Assembly: GCA_037965595.1 (NCBI GenBank)
Contig: CP150183.1
Span: forward strand, 3,472,001 to 3,536,000
DNA: 64,000 bases
Origin: Alkalihalobacillus sp. FSL W8-0930
GTDB lineage: Bacteria > Bacillota > Bacilli > Bacillales > Bacillaceae_D
Direction of reading: 5' to 3'
Shown here in pieces: positions 18,623 through 26,966 of this stretch (positions are counted from its first letter, which is position 1; each line of letters starts with the position of its first letter). The position numbers were made by a program, and so were the translations under genes. A model generated the notes under the pieces. The model saw only the letters and a list, made by a program, of their open reading frames with translations. It was not told where the DNA came from and did not search any database.

Positions 18623-18865
18623 ATGTAGCCAGTCAAACACGAATTTAGCAACAAATCGCTGCGGGAGAATCCCTCGCACCCGCCGTGGACGGCCTCAGCC
18701 CCTTCCGCGGAAGGGCACCGCTACTGTGTCTTCATCACGTCCTATTCCGTAGGAGTCTCAGGTTCTCCCTCCGCTCGTTTTGAAAAAAAACGAATGGCGG
18801 ATGATTCCGAAATCGAATCATCCGCCATTTTCTAATTGATGTTTGGTTAGTTCTCAATCTCTCTT
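18604..18865. repeat. Dispersed repeat copy B
   Basis: Full-length copy between the convergent MFS and YflS-like genes. Left end GACTGGGACATAAC; core with GGAGAATCCCTCGCACC, GGCCTCAGCC, the palindrome CCTTCCGCGGAAGG and GTAGGAGTCTCAGGTTCTCC; then the hairpin at 18793-18829 and a degenerate right end. Confidence 0.85.
18793..18829. terminator. Bidirectional terminator hairpin of repeat copy B
   Basis: AATGGCGGATGATTC pairs with GAATCATCCGCCATT. Relative to copy A, an A-T pair in the stem has become G-C on both arms. Confidence 0.85.
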
Positions 18866-18870
18866 CCTTC

Positions 18871-20289
18871 TTACCACAATCCTAGAACCTTCCACCAAAG
18901 CCCGCCAATTCCGAGCCAAACAACAATATGGATGATCGAAATCAGAAAGCCGAGTGACCACCATTTTTGTTGGGTCACATATCCTGCACCAAAGAAGGCA
19001 GGAGCAGGTCCACTTCCATAATGAGTCGTGCAACCGAAGAGGTTACTGAAGAAACCAAGGAGTAATGCGGAAAGAACAGGGGGCGCTCCAGCTGCCACGA
19101 TGACCGATAGGAAGGCAGCATACATTGCACTCACATGAGCCGTATTACTTGCAAAGAAGTAGTGGGAATAGAAGTAAACCACCGCTAATATGACAAGCGT
19201 GTACGTCCACCCAAGTCCTTGAACAGCTCCTTGCATTAGGTCACTAAACCAAGGAATCATGCCTAAGCTATTTAAATACTCAGCCATCATAACAAGGACA
19301 GAGAACCAAACCAGTGTATCCCAGGCTCCCTCTTCTTTCTTTATATCCGACCAAGACAAAACCTGTGTAACCAGTAAAATAACAAGCCCGATGAACGCTG
19401 CAACGGTTGCATCGATTCCGAAGCTCCCTCCTGCAATCCAAAGAACAAGTAAAACGATAAAGACGGCAATCATAAACCATTCTTCTCGCTTAATCGCTCC
19501 CATTTCCTTTAACTTTTCAACAGCCATTTTTGGTGCTTCTGGTGTTTCCTTCACCTCTGGCGGATAAAGCTTATAGATGATAAAAGGTATGATAAGCAAA
19601 CTAAGCAAACCAGGTACAAGCGCGGCCAACATCCACCCCGTCCACGTAATTTCAGTACCTGTAATATTCGCAGCAATTTGAGCCGCAAGTGGATTCGCAG
19701 CCATTGCGGTTAAAAACATGGCAGATGTAATCATATCTCCCTGGAAGGATGCCTTGATCAGAAAGGATCCTACTTTTCGCTCGGTTCCATCCTCAACTCT
19801 TGAGCCGTATGCTTCAGATAGTGAGCGAATAATTGGCATAATGATTCCACCTGCCCTCGCCGTATTGGACGGCATTGCTGGCGATAACATGAGATCACTG
19901 GCAATCAATGAATAAGAAAGACCCAGCGTTCGTTTCCCGAACATCCGGACAAATACATAAGCAATTCTGGCACCAAGCCCCGTTTTGATGAATCCTCTTG
20001 AAATAAAGAAGGCGATCACAATGAGCCAAATCGTTTTGTTTTGAAACCCACTTAATGCTTCTCCAATTTCAAGTGTTCGGGTGAGGACAACGGCTGATAA
20101 GCCTATAATCGCTACACTTCCCATAGGCATCGGTTTGATAATAAGTCCAATGATTGTTGCGACAAAAATAGAGAATAGCTGCCATGCTTGCTGATCCAGA
20201 CCTTGTGGGGCAGGAATAAACCAAAGAATGATTCCAATGGTCAGCGTAATGGCTAGCTGTGTATATCTTACTTCTGGTGTTTTCTTCAT
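18871..20289 (-). CDS. DASS family anion transporter (YflS/SODiT1-like)
   Basis: 472-aa membrane protein of the divalent anion:sodium symporter family, closest in pattern to 2-oxoglutarate/malate translocators such as B. subtilis YflS and plant SODiT1. SNT signatures appear as PAMPSNTARAGGIIMPI and FFASNTAHVSAMY; TTHYGSGPAPAFFGAGY is typical of this subgroup. About 12 membrane segments. It is unrelated in detail to the SLC13 protein at 6218, so the window holds two different carboxylate carriers. No regulator is adjacent. Confidence 0.9.
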   Translation of the reverse strand: MKKTPEVRYTQLAITLTIGIILWFIPAPQGLDQQAWQLFSIFVATIIGLIIKPMPMGSVAIIGLSAVVLTRTLEIGEALSGFQNKTIWLIVIAFFISRGFIKTGLGARIAYVFVRMFGKRTLGLSYSLIASDLMLSPAMPSNTARAGGIIMPIIRSLSEAYGSRVEDGTERKVGSFLIKASFQGDMITSAMFLTAMAANPLAAQIAANITGTEITWTGWMLAALVPGLLSLLIIPFIIYKLYPPEVKETPEAPKMAVEKLKEMGAIKREEWFMIAVFIVLLVLWIAGGSFGIDATVAAFIGLVILLVTQVLSWSDIKKEEGAWDTLVWFSVLVMMAEYLNSLGMIPWFSDLMQGAVQGLGWTYTLVILAVVYFYSHYFFASNTAHVSAMYAAFLSVIVAAGAPPVLSALLLGFFSNLFGCTTHYGSGPAPAFFGAGYVTQQKWWSLGFLISIIHIVVWLGIGGLWWKVLGLW

Positions 20290-20445
20290 CTTTTCACTCC
20301 GTTATGTACCGTGTAATCGGACAAACTATATCACGTATTAGTGTGTGATAAAAGCTGAACACCATACCTTAGCCCCTTTTTTAAGTTAAAAAAATAATGA
20401 ACGAACGCAATCGTAAAGTTGAATAAATGGTTAACTGATATAAAA

Positions 20446-20485
20446 TGCCGCTACGGGATAACACTCGCTTTCCACGGGTACGGCC
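20446..20485. repeat. Left part of dispersed repeat copy C, cut by the IS
   Basis: Holds the start of the core (CCGCTACGGGATAACACTCGC and TTCCACGGGTACGGCC) up to the IS target duplication. The outer left end is not recognisable. It lies in the 330-bp interval between the YflS-like start and the transposase stop; the rest is the IS left end (20486-20619) and upstream DNA with nothing clear. Confidence 0.75.
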
Positions 20486-22065
20486 CATAGCCGTCAAGTT
20501 AAGAAAGGAAAAAGAAAGAGCTCATCCTTTCTCTTGTAGTGGATCTAGTATTTTCCATCAGGGTACGTATGGGTAGATTGGCTCTTTTTCTATTTTTTTT
20601 TGCACCGGATTCTACCGTTTTACTCCACACGCGCATGTGTTTCATAGGCGATCTGTAAGATGTCATAGGGACTTTGATGGCGGTGGCGATGGTCTTTTCG
20701 TCCATGTCGGTAAATGCTCTCGTAGATATTTTCTAGAACGTCTTCTAATGAAGAACGATGATAGAGAGCGTATCCTTTTGACTCTTCTATAGCCCTTTTG
20801 GCATGATGGATACACTTGTATTCACTGCCTTCGAGGTGGTGCTTTTGATGAAGATAGAACCGGCATTGAAACGCCACCATCGAGGAAAGCAGAATGTGTA
20901 TAAGTTTCCCATACATGTGGCAGAGAAACCGATCTGGATTCATCGCGCGCACGTGATCAATGGCGAAAAGGGATTTCCACGTTTTGAAAAGAATCTCGAC
21001 TTGCCAGCGTAAGGAATACATCGGATACAATGCTTGCACATCCATTTCTTCCTGTGTTAGGTTAGTGGCAAGGATTTGGGTATGATCCTTTTTGTCGGCG
21101 GATTGGGTATGACCCCCTTTCCGTCTTCTTTTTCGTAAACCGGCTTTCCTCTTGTTTTGTTGATCCTCTGTCAATCGTTGCACGATGACACGGGTTTGAA
21201 GGGTGTTCTTTCCTTTGACCCCTAATTGGATGACCCCATAATCTTTGATCGCTCCCGGTTCTAGCTGCTTCGCATCTTCTTCTGGTTTGATTTGGATTCG
21301 TTCCCCTTGATCATCTCTAGTCCAATAGGTCATATTGGCCGGCGTCCGCGTGATATAAGAAGCGCCTGCACGATCGATTTGTTTCAAATGGTCGCCAGAA
21401 AAGTAGCCGAGATCACGGATGATCAAATCACCTGGTTGAATCGTATCGGCTAATGCATAGGCGGCGTGATGGTCACTTTCTCTTGAACCGGAAAGTAAGG
21501 TATGCAAAAATTTCCCCTCATATAGCTCATACTCTAAATGAATTTTCGCTCCATCTGAAGAAGTACCATCTTTCTTTGGTCGTTCAAATGAAGTCGCATC
21601 TAAGATGCGGATCCGAGAAAACGGGGTCTCAGGAAGAGGTGGCATGGCCATCAACTCTTGTTTGGCCGCCAATTGAAAAAACACATGCTTCAAAAAAGCC
21701 GCTCCTTTTTCATCGAAGCGTTGATGTAAGGCTTGTTTGGAAAGGTGGGTATTGGATTCACGTGAAAGAGCCCCGCAAAGCTGTGTTAACTCTGTCGCAC
21801 CGACGGGTTGAGGAAGAAAGGAACAAATACTTAGGAAATCCTCAGGTTTTAATTTCTTTAGACGCTGTACAAACCCAACATCTCGGGCAGATTGGCGAAG
21901 GTTCGGTACAGATAAAACGTCCAACACGGTTTTCGCAAACGTACTGAACTCCTCTTTTAAAGACACAAACGATCCCTCCCTAGGACTGGTTAAACCCCCA
22001 TCCTAACGAAGAATCGTCTATAGTTAAACCGATTTTACTTAACTTGACGGCTATGGGGTACGGCC
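20476..22065. mobile_element. IS231-like IS4-family insertion sequence with 10-bp target duplication
   Basis: The element spans 20486-22055 (1570 bp). Perfect 18-bp terminal inverted repeats CATAGCCGTCAAGTTAAG lie at 20486-20503 and, inverted, at 22038-22055. The target duplication GGGTACGGCC occurs at 20476-20485 and 22056-22065. The ends resemble IS231 ends, and the target resembles the GGGN5CCC preference known for IS231A. It encodes one intact transposase on minus. Intact ends, duplication and ORF suggest a recent insertion. It splits dispersed repeat copy C. Confidence 0.95.
20620..21966 (-). CDS. IS4-family (IS231 group) transposase
   Basis: 448-aa DDE transposase, apparently full length. 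The catalytic Asp residues lie in RIRILDAT and LIIRDLGYF; the IS4 Y-(2)-R-(3)-E-(6)-K signature is present as YSLRWQVEILFKTWK near residue 326. It starts with GTG at 21966 behind GGGAGGGAT. It ends inside the left IS end region, where AAAGGAAAAAG and CTTTCTC words could form a weak hairpin. No frameshift is seen, so it is probably active. Confidence 0.95.
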   Translation of the reverse strand: MSLKEEFSTFAKTVLDVLSVPNLRQSARDVGFVQRLKKLKPEDFLSICSFLPQPVGATELTQLCGALSRESNTHLSKQALHQRFDEKGAAFLKHVFFQLAAKQELMAMPPLPETPFSRIRILDATSFERPKKDGTSSDGAKIHLEYELYEGKFLHTLLSGSRESDHHAAYALADTIQPGDLIIRDLGYFSGDHLKQIDRAGASYITRTPANMTYWTRDDQGERIQIKPEEDAKQLEPGAIKDYGVIQLGVKGKNTLQTRVIVQRLTEDQQNKRKAGLRKRRRKGGHTQSADKKDHTQILATNLTQEEMDVQALYPMYSLRWQVEILFKTWKSLFAIDHVRAMNPDRFLCHMYGKLIHILLSSMVAFQCRFYLHQKHHLEGSEYKCIHHAKRAIEESKGYALYHRSSLEDVLENIYESIYRHGRKDHRHRHQSPYDILQIAYETHARVE

Positions 22066-22210
22066 TCAGCCCCTTCCGCGGAACGACCACCGCTACAGTG
22101 TCTTCACCACGTACGGTGCCGTAGGAGTCTCATATTATCCCTCCGCTTATTCCTTAAAAACATTAAAAAACAAATGATTCGTCAACTGAATCATTTGTTT
22201 TTCATTACCC
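22056..22210. repeat. Right part of dispersed repeat copy C
   Basis: Continues the core beyond the IS: TCAGCCCCTTCCGCGG, CACCGCTACAGTGTCTTCACC and CGTAGGAGTCTC, followed by the hairpin at 22168-22204. Without the IS and one target copy, the two halves rejoin into the consensus core. Confidence 0.85.
22168..22204. terminator. Terminator hairpin of repeat copy C
   Basis: AAAAACAAATGATTC pairs with GAATCATTTGTTTTT. The GGCG of the other copies is AACA here, with matching changes on the other arm. Probable terminator of the DhaL gene on minus. Confidence 0.8.
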
Positions 22211-22251
22211 GTAGTCTATTCAGTTTGCACCAACCTCTATTAAATGCTTAC

Positions 22252-22896
22252 TTAGGATGTTTGTTGGATCGGTTCATTCGCTACTGCCTCACTTAATACG
22301 TGAGTTAACGCGTCAAACAGATAATAGCTTGAAACAGTTCCGGGGTCTAAGAATCCAACGGAATCTGAACCGTATTCGGCGGCCTTCCCTTTTTGGGCTA
22401 ATAGGTACTTGGACGCTTTTAATACCGTTTTTGCTTTATCTTCAAAATTGATTGATGACAAGGTGGTTTCTCTTTCTGTCAGCTCAGCGATTGCTTCCCA
22501 CACATCCACTAATGTCTTGTCTCCGCGTTTGGCCTGGCCCACTTCTTTCATCTTTTCAACAGCAGCACGCATCGCTTGACTAAACTCATCCAACGAGGCT
22601 TCGCTTCCATGAAATGATAAGGCCATCTCTTTGAAAGCGACACCATATAAATGAACAGCAGAGGACCCTTTTTCTTTCATTAACACGTCTCCTGTGTATT
22701 CAAAAACCTCACGTAAGGTCATGAACGATGATGCTCTAAGAGGAGTAATCTGTTCAAATGCACGTACGACATGCTCTCCGTGATCCCCATCTCCAACATC
22801 TTGATCTATAAGTGAAAGGTACTCTCTAACGGATGCCAGATCCTTTTTTGCTTGTTCAATCCATGATGTTGCCAGTTCTATTGTAAAGACGTTCAT
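22252..22896 (-). CDS. Orphan DhaL-domain protein
   Basis: 214-aa DAK2/DhaL-type all-helical nucleotide-binding protein. The Mg-ADP-binding segment is seen as DQDVGDGDHGEHV, equivalent to the DGDTG loop of DhaL, with GSSAVHLYG and DPGTVSSYYLF further on. In dihydroxyacetone kinases this subunit donates phosphate to the DhaK-bound substrate, but no DhaK or DhaM gene is nearby. The chosen ATG at 22896 has AGGAGTGA 8 nt upstream; the GTG at 22905 lies inside that ribosome site. Substrate and partner unknown. Confidence 0.85.
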   Translation of the reverse strand: MNVFTIELATSWIEQAKKDLASVREYLSLIDQDVGDGDHGEHVVRAFEQITPLRASSFMTLREVFEYTGDVLMKEKGSSAVHLYGVAFKEMALSFHGSEASLDEFSQAMRAAVEKMKEVGQAKRGDKTLVDVWEAIAELTERETTLSSINFEDKAKTVLKASKYLLAQKGKAAEYGSDSVGFLDPGTVSSYYLFDALTHVLSEAVANEPIQQTS

Positions 22897-22984
22897 GTAA
22901 ATCACTCCTTCAGTTTATGAATGATGACTTTGTATCTGTGTATACCCTCGTCTCACTGAAAGAAACCCACTCCTACAAAAACAG

Positions 22985-23015
22985 AAAAAACGAACACATA
23001 TATATCATGTGTTCG
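22985..23015 (-). terminator. Terminator after the GGDEF-EAL gene
   Basis: On the minus strand CGAACACAT pairs with ATGTGTTCG and is followed by TTTTTT. Confidence 0.9.
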
Positions 23016-23036
23016 CCCGAAAATGCCTGTTTGTAT

Positions 23037-25430
23037 TTAACTCACGGCTGTCTTCATATACAACGCCTCAATTTGGTCAGTCGGAAGTGGTCTGCTGTAA
23101 TAGAATCCTTGTATCTCCATCAGGTCATTCATTTTTAAATAATCAAGCTGATCCTTTGTTTCAATGCCCTCCGCTGTAACGTCCATCTTCAAATGCTTCG
23201 CCATTGAAATAATGGTAGAAACAATGGCCTTATCATGCTCACTTGTCAGGATTTCAGAGATAAAGGATCGATCAATTTTTAATCGATTAATGGGAAACTG
23301 TTTTAAATAGCTTAATGAACTATACCCTGTTCCGAAATCATCCAGGCTGATCTTCACACCTAATTCACTTAGCTTCTGAAGGGTTTGAGTAGATGTATTC
23401 ACATCCATCATCATACTTTCAGTAATTTCTAATTCCAGAAACGTTGGCTCTAATTCTGTTTCGTGAAGAACGGACCGAACGTGCTCATCAAAATTTAATT
23501 GATGAAATTGCTGAGAGGAAATATTCACAGCTACCGGAATCTTTAATCCGCCCTCGTCCTGCCATTGCTTCATCTGCATGCACGCACGCTTTAATACCCA
23601 GGCACCGACGTCAAATATGAGTCCAGTTTCTTCAGCAACTGGCAAAAAAGCCGCTGGTGACAGCAATCCTCTTTGAGGGTGCTTCCACCTAACAAGTGCT
23701 TCCAACCCAAGAACCTTTGCCCCATCAATTGAGAACTTGGGTTGATAATATAAGACGAGCTCTTGATTAGCGATTCCTTTTCGCAAATCAGACTCCAGTG
23801 TAAGTTTTTCCTCAAGATGTTCATTTAACGCTTCTGAATAAATTTGATAGCCATTTTTCATATTTCTTTTTACCTCATATAGCGCAGTATCAGCATTTCG
23901 AAGCAACACATCAGCTTTTTTTCCATGCTGCGGATAGATGGCGATACCAAGGCTTGCGGAGATATAGAAATCATGCTCCTTTAAGTGAAAGGGCTTTTGA
24001 ATGAGTGTCAGAATACGAGAAGCAAACGATTCCAGTGAGTGTCCCATCTCCTTTTTGTAGATAAGAACAAATTCATCGCCACCAAGCCTAGATAGGATAA
24101 TGTCTTCTCCATCTATAAGCTTCGTTATCCGATTACTCACCTTCTGTAAAAACAAGTCTCCGTACATATGGCCTAAGGAGTCGTTAATCATTTTAAACCG
24201 ATCAATATCAAGTGTAAGAACGGCAAACGAGTGGCTGTTTTTCTTACACTCATTTACAGCCTCTTCGATTAAATCATTAAATTTGCGACGATTAGGCAGT
24301 CCTGTCAGTTCATCATGATAAGCTAAATGTTTAATCTGCTTTTCATTCTGCTTCTGCATGGTGATGTCCTTCATCATAAGATGGGTTCCAACAACTTGTT
24401 GATCAGTCACAACAGGAACATGCATCAGAGTTAGATAGAGAACCTTTTGATCCGGACGGGTAAGCATGGTTTCATACTTTCTACGCCTGAACTGTTGAAA
24501 TTCAAGGTGTGAACTCACATCGATGAACCCCATGTCACGAGCTTGTTTTTGCACGATGTGCGTGGCATCAATCCCCATCATTTTCTGTGCCGCGTCATTT
24601 ACTTGTTGAATGGTTCCATCTGAGCTTACAGATATAATTCCATTCATATTATGTTCATACAGGGACCTGTACCAGCTCTCATGACGAGCAATGTCACTAT
24701 CCTTCTCATTAAACCGCTTATGTAAAAAGATTCCTATAGTGGTTAGAGTAAGAGACAATAGTGTACCGACTGAGATCCAATACGTAAGTCCTCTAGGATT
24801 AATGAATCCCGAGCCCATTTCCTCTCCGTATTGAAACGAAGCAGCGGCCATTCCTGTATAGTGCATTCCCGTAATGGCAATAGCCATGACAAACCCACAA
24901 CCAAGCTTAATGAGCAGAGAAAACCGATTTGTCCCACCAATTGATAGGAGAAGCCACAGAGCTGCGAACGATGCCAGCGCAGCTATAGCAATTGATAGAG
25001 CCACCACACCAAGATCATATGTAATCTCCAATGATATGGCAGCCATTCCGACATAATGCATTCCCGAGATCGCAGCAGCCATACATATGCCTCCTGCAAA
25101 CAAAACGAAGGAATGCTTATCACCTCTTAAGCCGACAACTAATAAAGCAATTGCTGATGCACCAATGGCAAGTATTACCGACAGCAGAACAGTACCTACA
25201 TGATAGTAAACTGGAACCGAAAAGGTATAGGCAAGCATTCCAATGAAATGCATCGACCAAATTCCCATTCCCATTGTCAGAGCCCCACCTACCAACCACA
25301 GGAACCGTTTAACGCCACTTCCATTTCGAATTCGCTCAGCCAAATCTAGAGCTGTATATGATGCAAATGTAGCAATAATAAATGATAAAAGAACAAGAGG
25401 TAGACTGTACGAACCATGAAAATGCTCCAT
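23037..25430 (-). CDS. MHYT-PAS-GGDEF-EAL cyclic-di-GMP protein
   Basis: 797-aa membrane signalling protein. Residues 1-225 carry seven membrane segments with three MHYT-type motifs (SMHFIGM, GMHYVGM, GMHYTGM), thought to bind copper and sense oxygen, CO or NO. A PAS domain follows (about 250-370), then a GGDEF domain with intact RLGGDEF and an EAL domain with intact EALVRW plus the NISSQQF and DDFGTGYSSL motifs. Both synthesis and breakdown of c-di-GMP are therefore possible from sequence. It is monocistronic, with its own terminator. The sinR gene elsewhere in the window makes a link to the motile/sessile switch attractive but unproven. Confidence 0.95.
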   Translation of the reverse strand: MEHFHGSYSLPLVLLSFIIATFASYTALDLAERIRNGSGVKRFLWLVGGALTMGMGIWSMHFIGMLAYTFSVPVYYHVGTVLLSVILAIGASAIALLVVGLRGDKHSFVLFAGGICMAAAISGMHYVGMAAISLEITYDLGVVALSIAIAALASFAALWLLLSIGGTNRFSLLIKLGCGFVMAIAITGMHYTGMAAASFQYGEEMGSGFINPRGLTYWISVGTLLSLTLTTIGIFLHKRFNEKDSDIARHESWYRSLYEHNMNGIISVSSDGTIQQVNDAAQKMMGIDATHIVQKQARDMGFIDVSSHLEFQQFRRRKYETMLTRPDQKVLYLTLMHVPVVTDQQVVGTHLMMKDITMQKQNEKQIKHLAYHDELTGLPNRRKFNDLIEEAVNECKKNSHSFAVLTLDIDRFKMINDSLGHMYGDLFLQKVSNRITKLIDGEDIILSRLGGDEFVLIYKKEMGHSLESFASRILTLIQKPFHLKEHDFYISASLGIAIYPQHGKKADVLLRNADTALYEVKRNMKNGYQIYSEALNEHLEEKLTLESDLRKGIANQELVLYYQPKFSIDGAKVLGLEALVRWKHPQRGLLSPAAFLPVAEETGLIFDVGAWVLKRACMQMKQWQDEGGLKIPVAVNISSQQFHQLNFDEHVRSVLHETELEPTFLELEITESMMMDVNTSTQTLQKLSELGVKISLDDFGTGYSSLSYLKQFPINRLKIDRSFISEILTSEHDKAIVSTIISMAKHLKMDVTAEGIETKDQLDYLKMNDLMEIQGFYYSRPLPTDQIEALYMKTAVS

Positions 25431-25665
25431 TAGACGTTCTCCTTTACGTACCTAGAAACAATATGAAATCCACTTATAATAAATCGTCATTCTATTGTAA
25501 TAATCAAGACGTTTAGATTGCAACTATAGACCTATTTTACCATATAATCTTGAAACACCTTGTATAATTTCTCATCATTCTATGTAATGGTTTTCAATTC
25601 TTCCATTAGAGGGTAGGCTATACTATATCTTTGACTTCCATCGCACTAGTAGAGGAGCCATATCT

Positions 25666-26682
25666 ATGAACCAACGAGTAAAATGGATTGATGTAGCAAA
25701 AGGAATCGGTATTATACTGGTTGTTTTAAGTCACGCCCCAGTAAACGATACCTTAAAGAGCTTTTTGTTCGCGTTTCACATGCCCTTATTTTTTTATTTA
25801 TCTGGTATTGTCTTTAAACCATCCTCTTTACCGATAGGTGCTTTTGTTTGGAAAAAAGCACGCGGATTACTTTTACCTTATTTTATCTTTTCATTTATTA
25901 CGTACGTCTTCTGGTTTTATGTGACAAGGAACTTCCCATTTACCTCAGGCGATGATGTCGATCCCATCGTTCCATTTTCCGGGATCTTTATCTCAACACC
26001 CGTGGACTATCAGCTTACGTATAATCCAGCCATCTGGTTTTTAACATGTTTGTTTGTTGTAGAGCTACTCTATTATTTCACTCATCGAATCTGTCGAAAT
26101 GAAAAATGGATCCCCTTTTTTCTAATTGTCTTTGGAGTATTGGGGTATGCGAGCTCAGTCTTTATCAGTGCAAATCAATTGCCCTGGAGTATCCTAGTAT
26201 CATTAACTGCCGTTGTGTTCTATGGAATAGGCGCATTAACAAAACAGGTCTGGGAAGAGCCTACTTGGAGGAAAACCATTGTTTCTCTTGTTGTACTGTT
26301 CCTCATTACCTATGTAGCCCAACACTTTAATTCGGAAAGGGTAGATATGAGAGGCAATCTTTATGGGGAGAGCTGGTTCTTTTATCTAGGAGCGTTATCA
26401 GGTTCCATTGGGATCATTCTGCTTGCTCTGAAACTTCATCATCTAAAGGTTCTTTCTTTCCTAGGACAGTATTCAATCGTCATCTTACTCCTGCATTTTC
26501 CAGCTTTAAATCTCGTAAAGGCAAGTGTCTATTATGGGCTGAATCTTGAAATGAACGAAACGAACACATTACCTTGGACATTGTTTTATACCATCGTGAC
26601 CTTGTTGTTGATGATTCCATGTATCATCGTCTTAAAGAGAGTACCTATATTACTTGGAAAGGCACGTCCTAAAAAAAGATAA
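25666..26682 (+). CDS. Acyltransferase family 3 membrane protein
   Basis: 338-aa integral membrane acyltransferase of the OafA/NodX/WecH group. The N-terminal WIDVAKGIGIILVVLSHAP carries the conserved His near residue 24, and FAFHMPLFFYLSGIVF the second signature. About ten membrane segments. It would O-acetylate or O-succinylate a cell-surface sugar; the target is not evident. Ribosome site AGAGGAG. Its neighbour across the convergent repeat is ltaS, so wall polymers are a possible context. Confidence 0.9.
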   Translation: MNQRVKWIDVAKGIGIILVVLSHAPVNDTLKSFLFAFHMPLFFYLSGIVFKPSSLPIGAFVWKKARGLLLPYFIFSFITYVFWFYVTRNFPFTSGDDVDPIVPFSGIFISTPVDYQLTYNPAIWFLTCLFVVELLYYFTHRICRNEKWIPFFLIVFGVLGYASSVFISANQLPWSILVSLTAVVFYGIGALTKQVWEEPTWRKTIVSLVVLFLITYVAQHFNSERVDMRGNLYGESWFFYLGALSGSIGIILLALKLHHLKVLSFLGQYSIVILLLHFPALNLVKASVYYGLNLEMNETNTLPWTLFYTIVTLLLMIPCIIVLKRVPILLGKARPKKR

Positions 26683-26690
26683 AACAGAAA

Positions 26691-26954
26691 GAGGGCGGGA
26701 CATAACTTTAATGTAGCGAGTGAAATTCGAATATAGCAAATAATCCGCTGCTGGAGAATCCCTCGCACCCGCCGTGAACGGCCTCAGCCCCTTTCGCGGA
26801 AAAGCGCCGCTTCAGTGTCTTCACCGCGTTCTGTTCCGTAGGAGTCTCGGGTTCTCCTTCCGCTTGTTCGAATAGATCACAAATGGCGAATGATTCTGCA
26901 ATCGAATCATTCGCCATTTTTGAATTACTATTTAGTTATGATCCAGGCTCTTTT
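26691..26954. repeat. Dispersed repeat copy F
   Basis: Full-length copy between the convergent acyltransferase and ltaS genes. Left end GAGGGCGGGACATAAC, full core, hairpin at 26881-26919, right end GTTATGATCCAGGCTC, which resembles the inverse of the left end. Confidence 0.88.
26881..26919. terminator. Bidirectional terminator hairpin of repeat copy F
   Basis: AAATGGCGAATGATTC pairs with GAATCATTCGCCATTT; T-rich on both sides. It serves both convergent genes. Confidence 0.87.
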
Positions 26955-26966
26955 GCATTTTATTCT

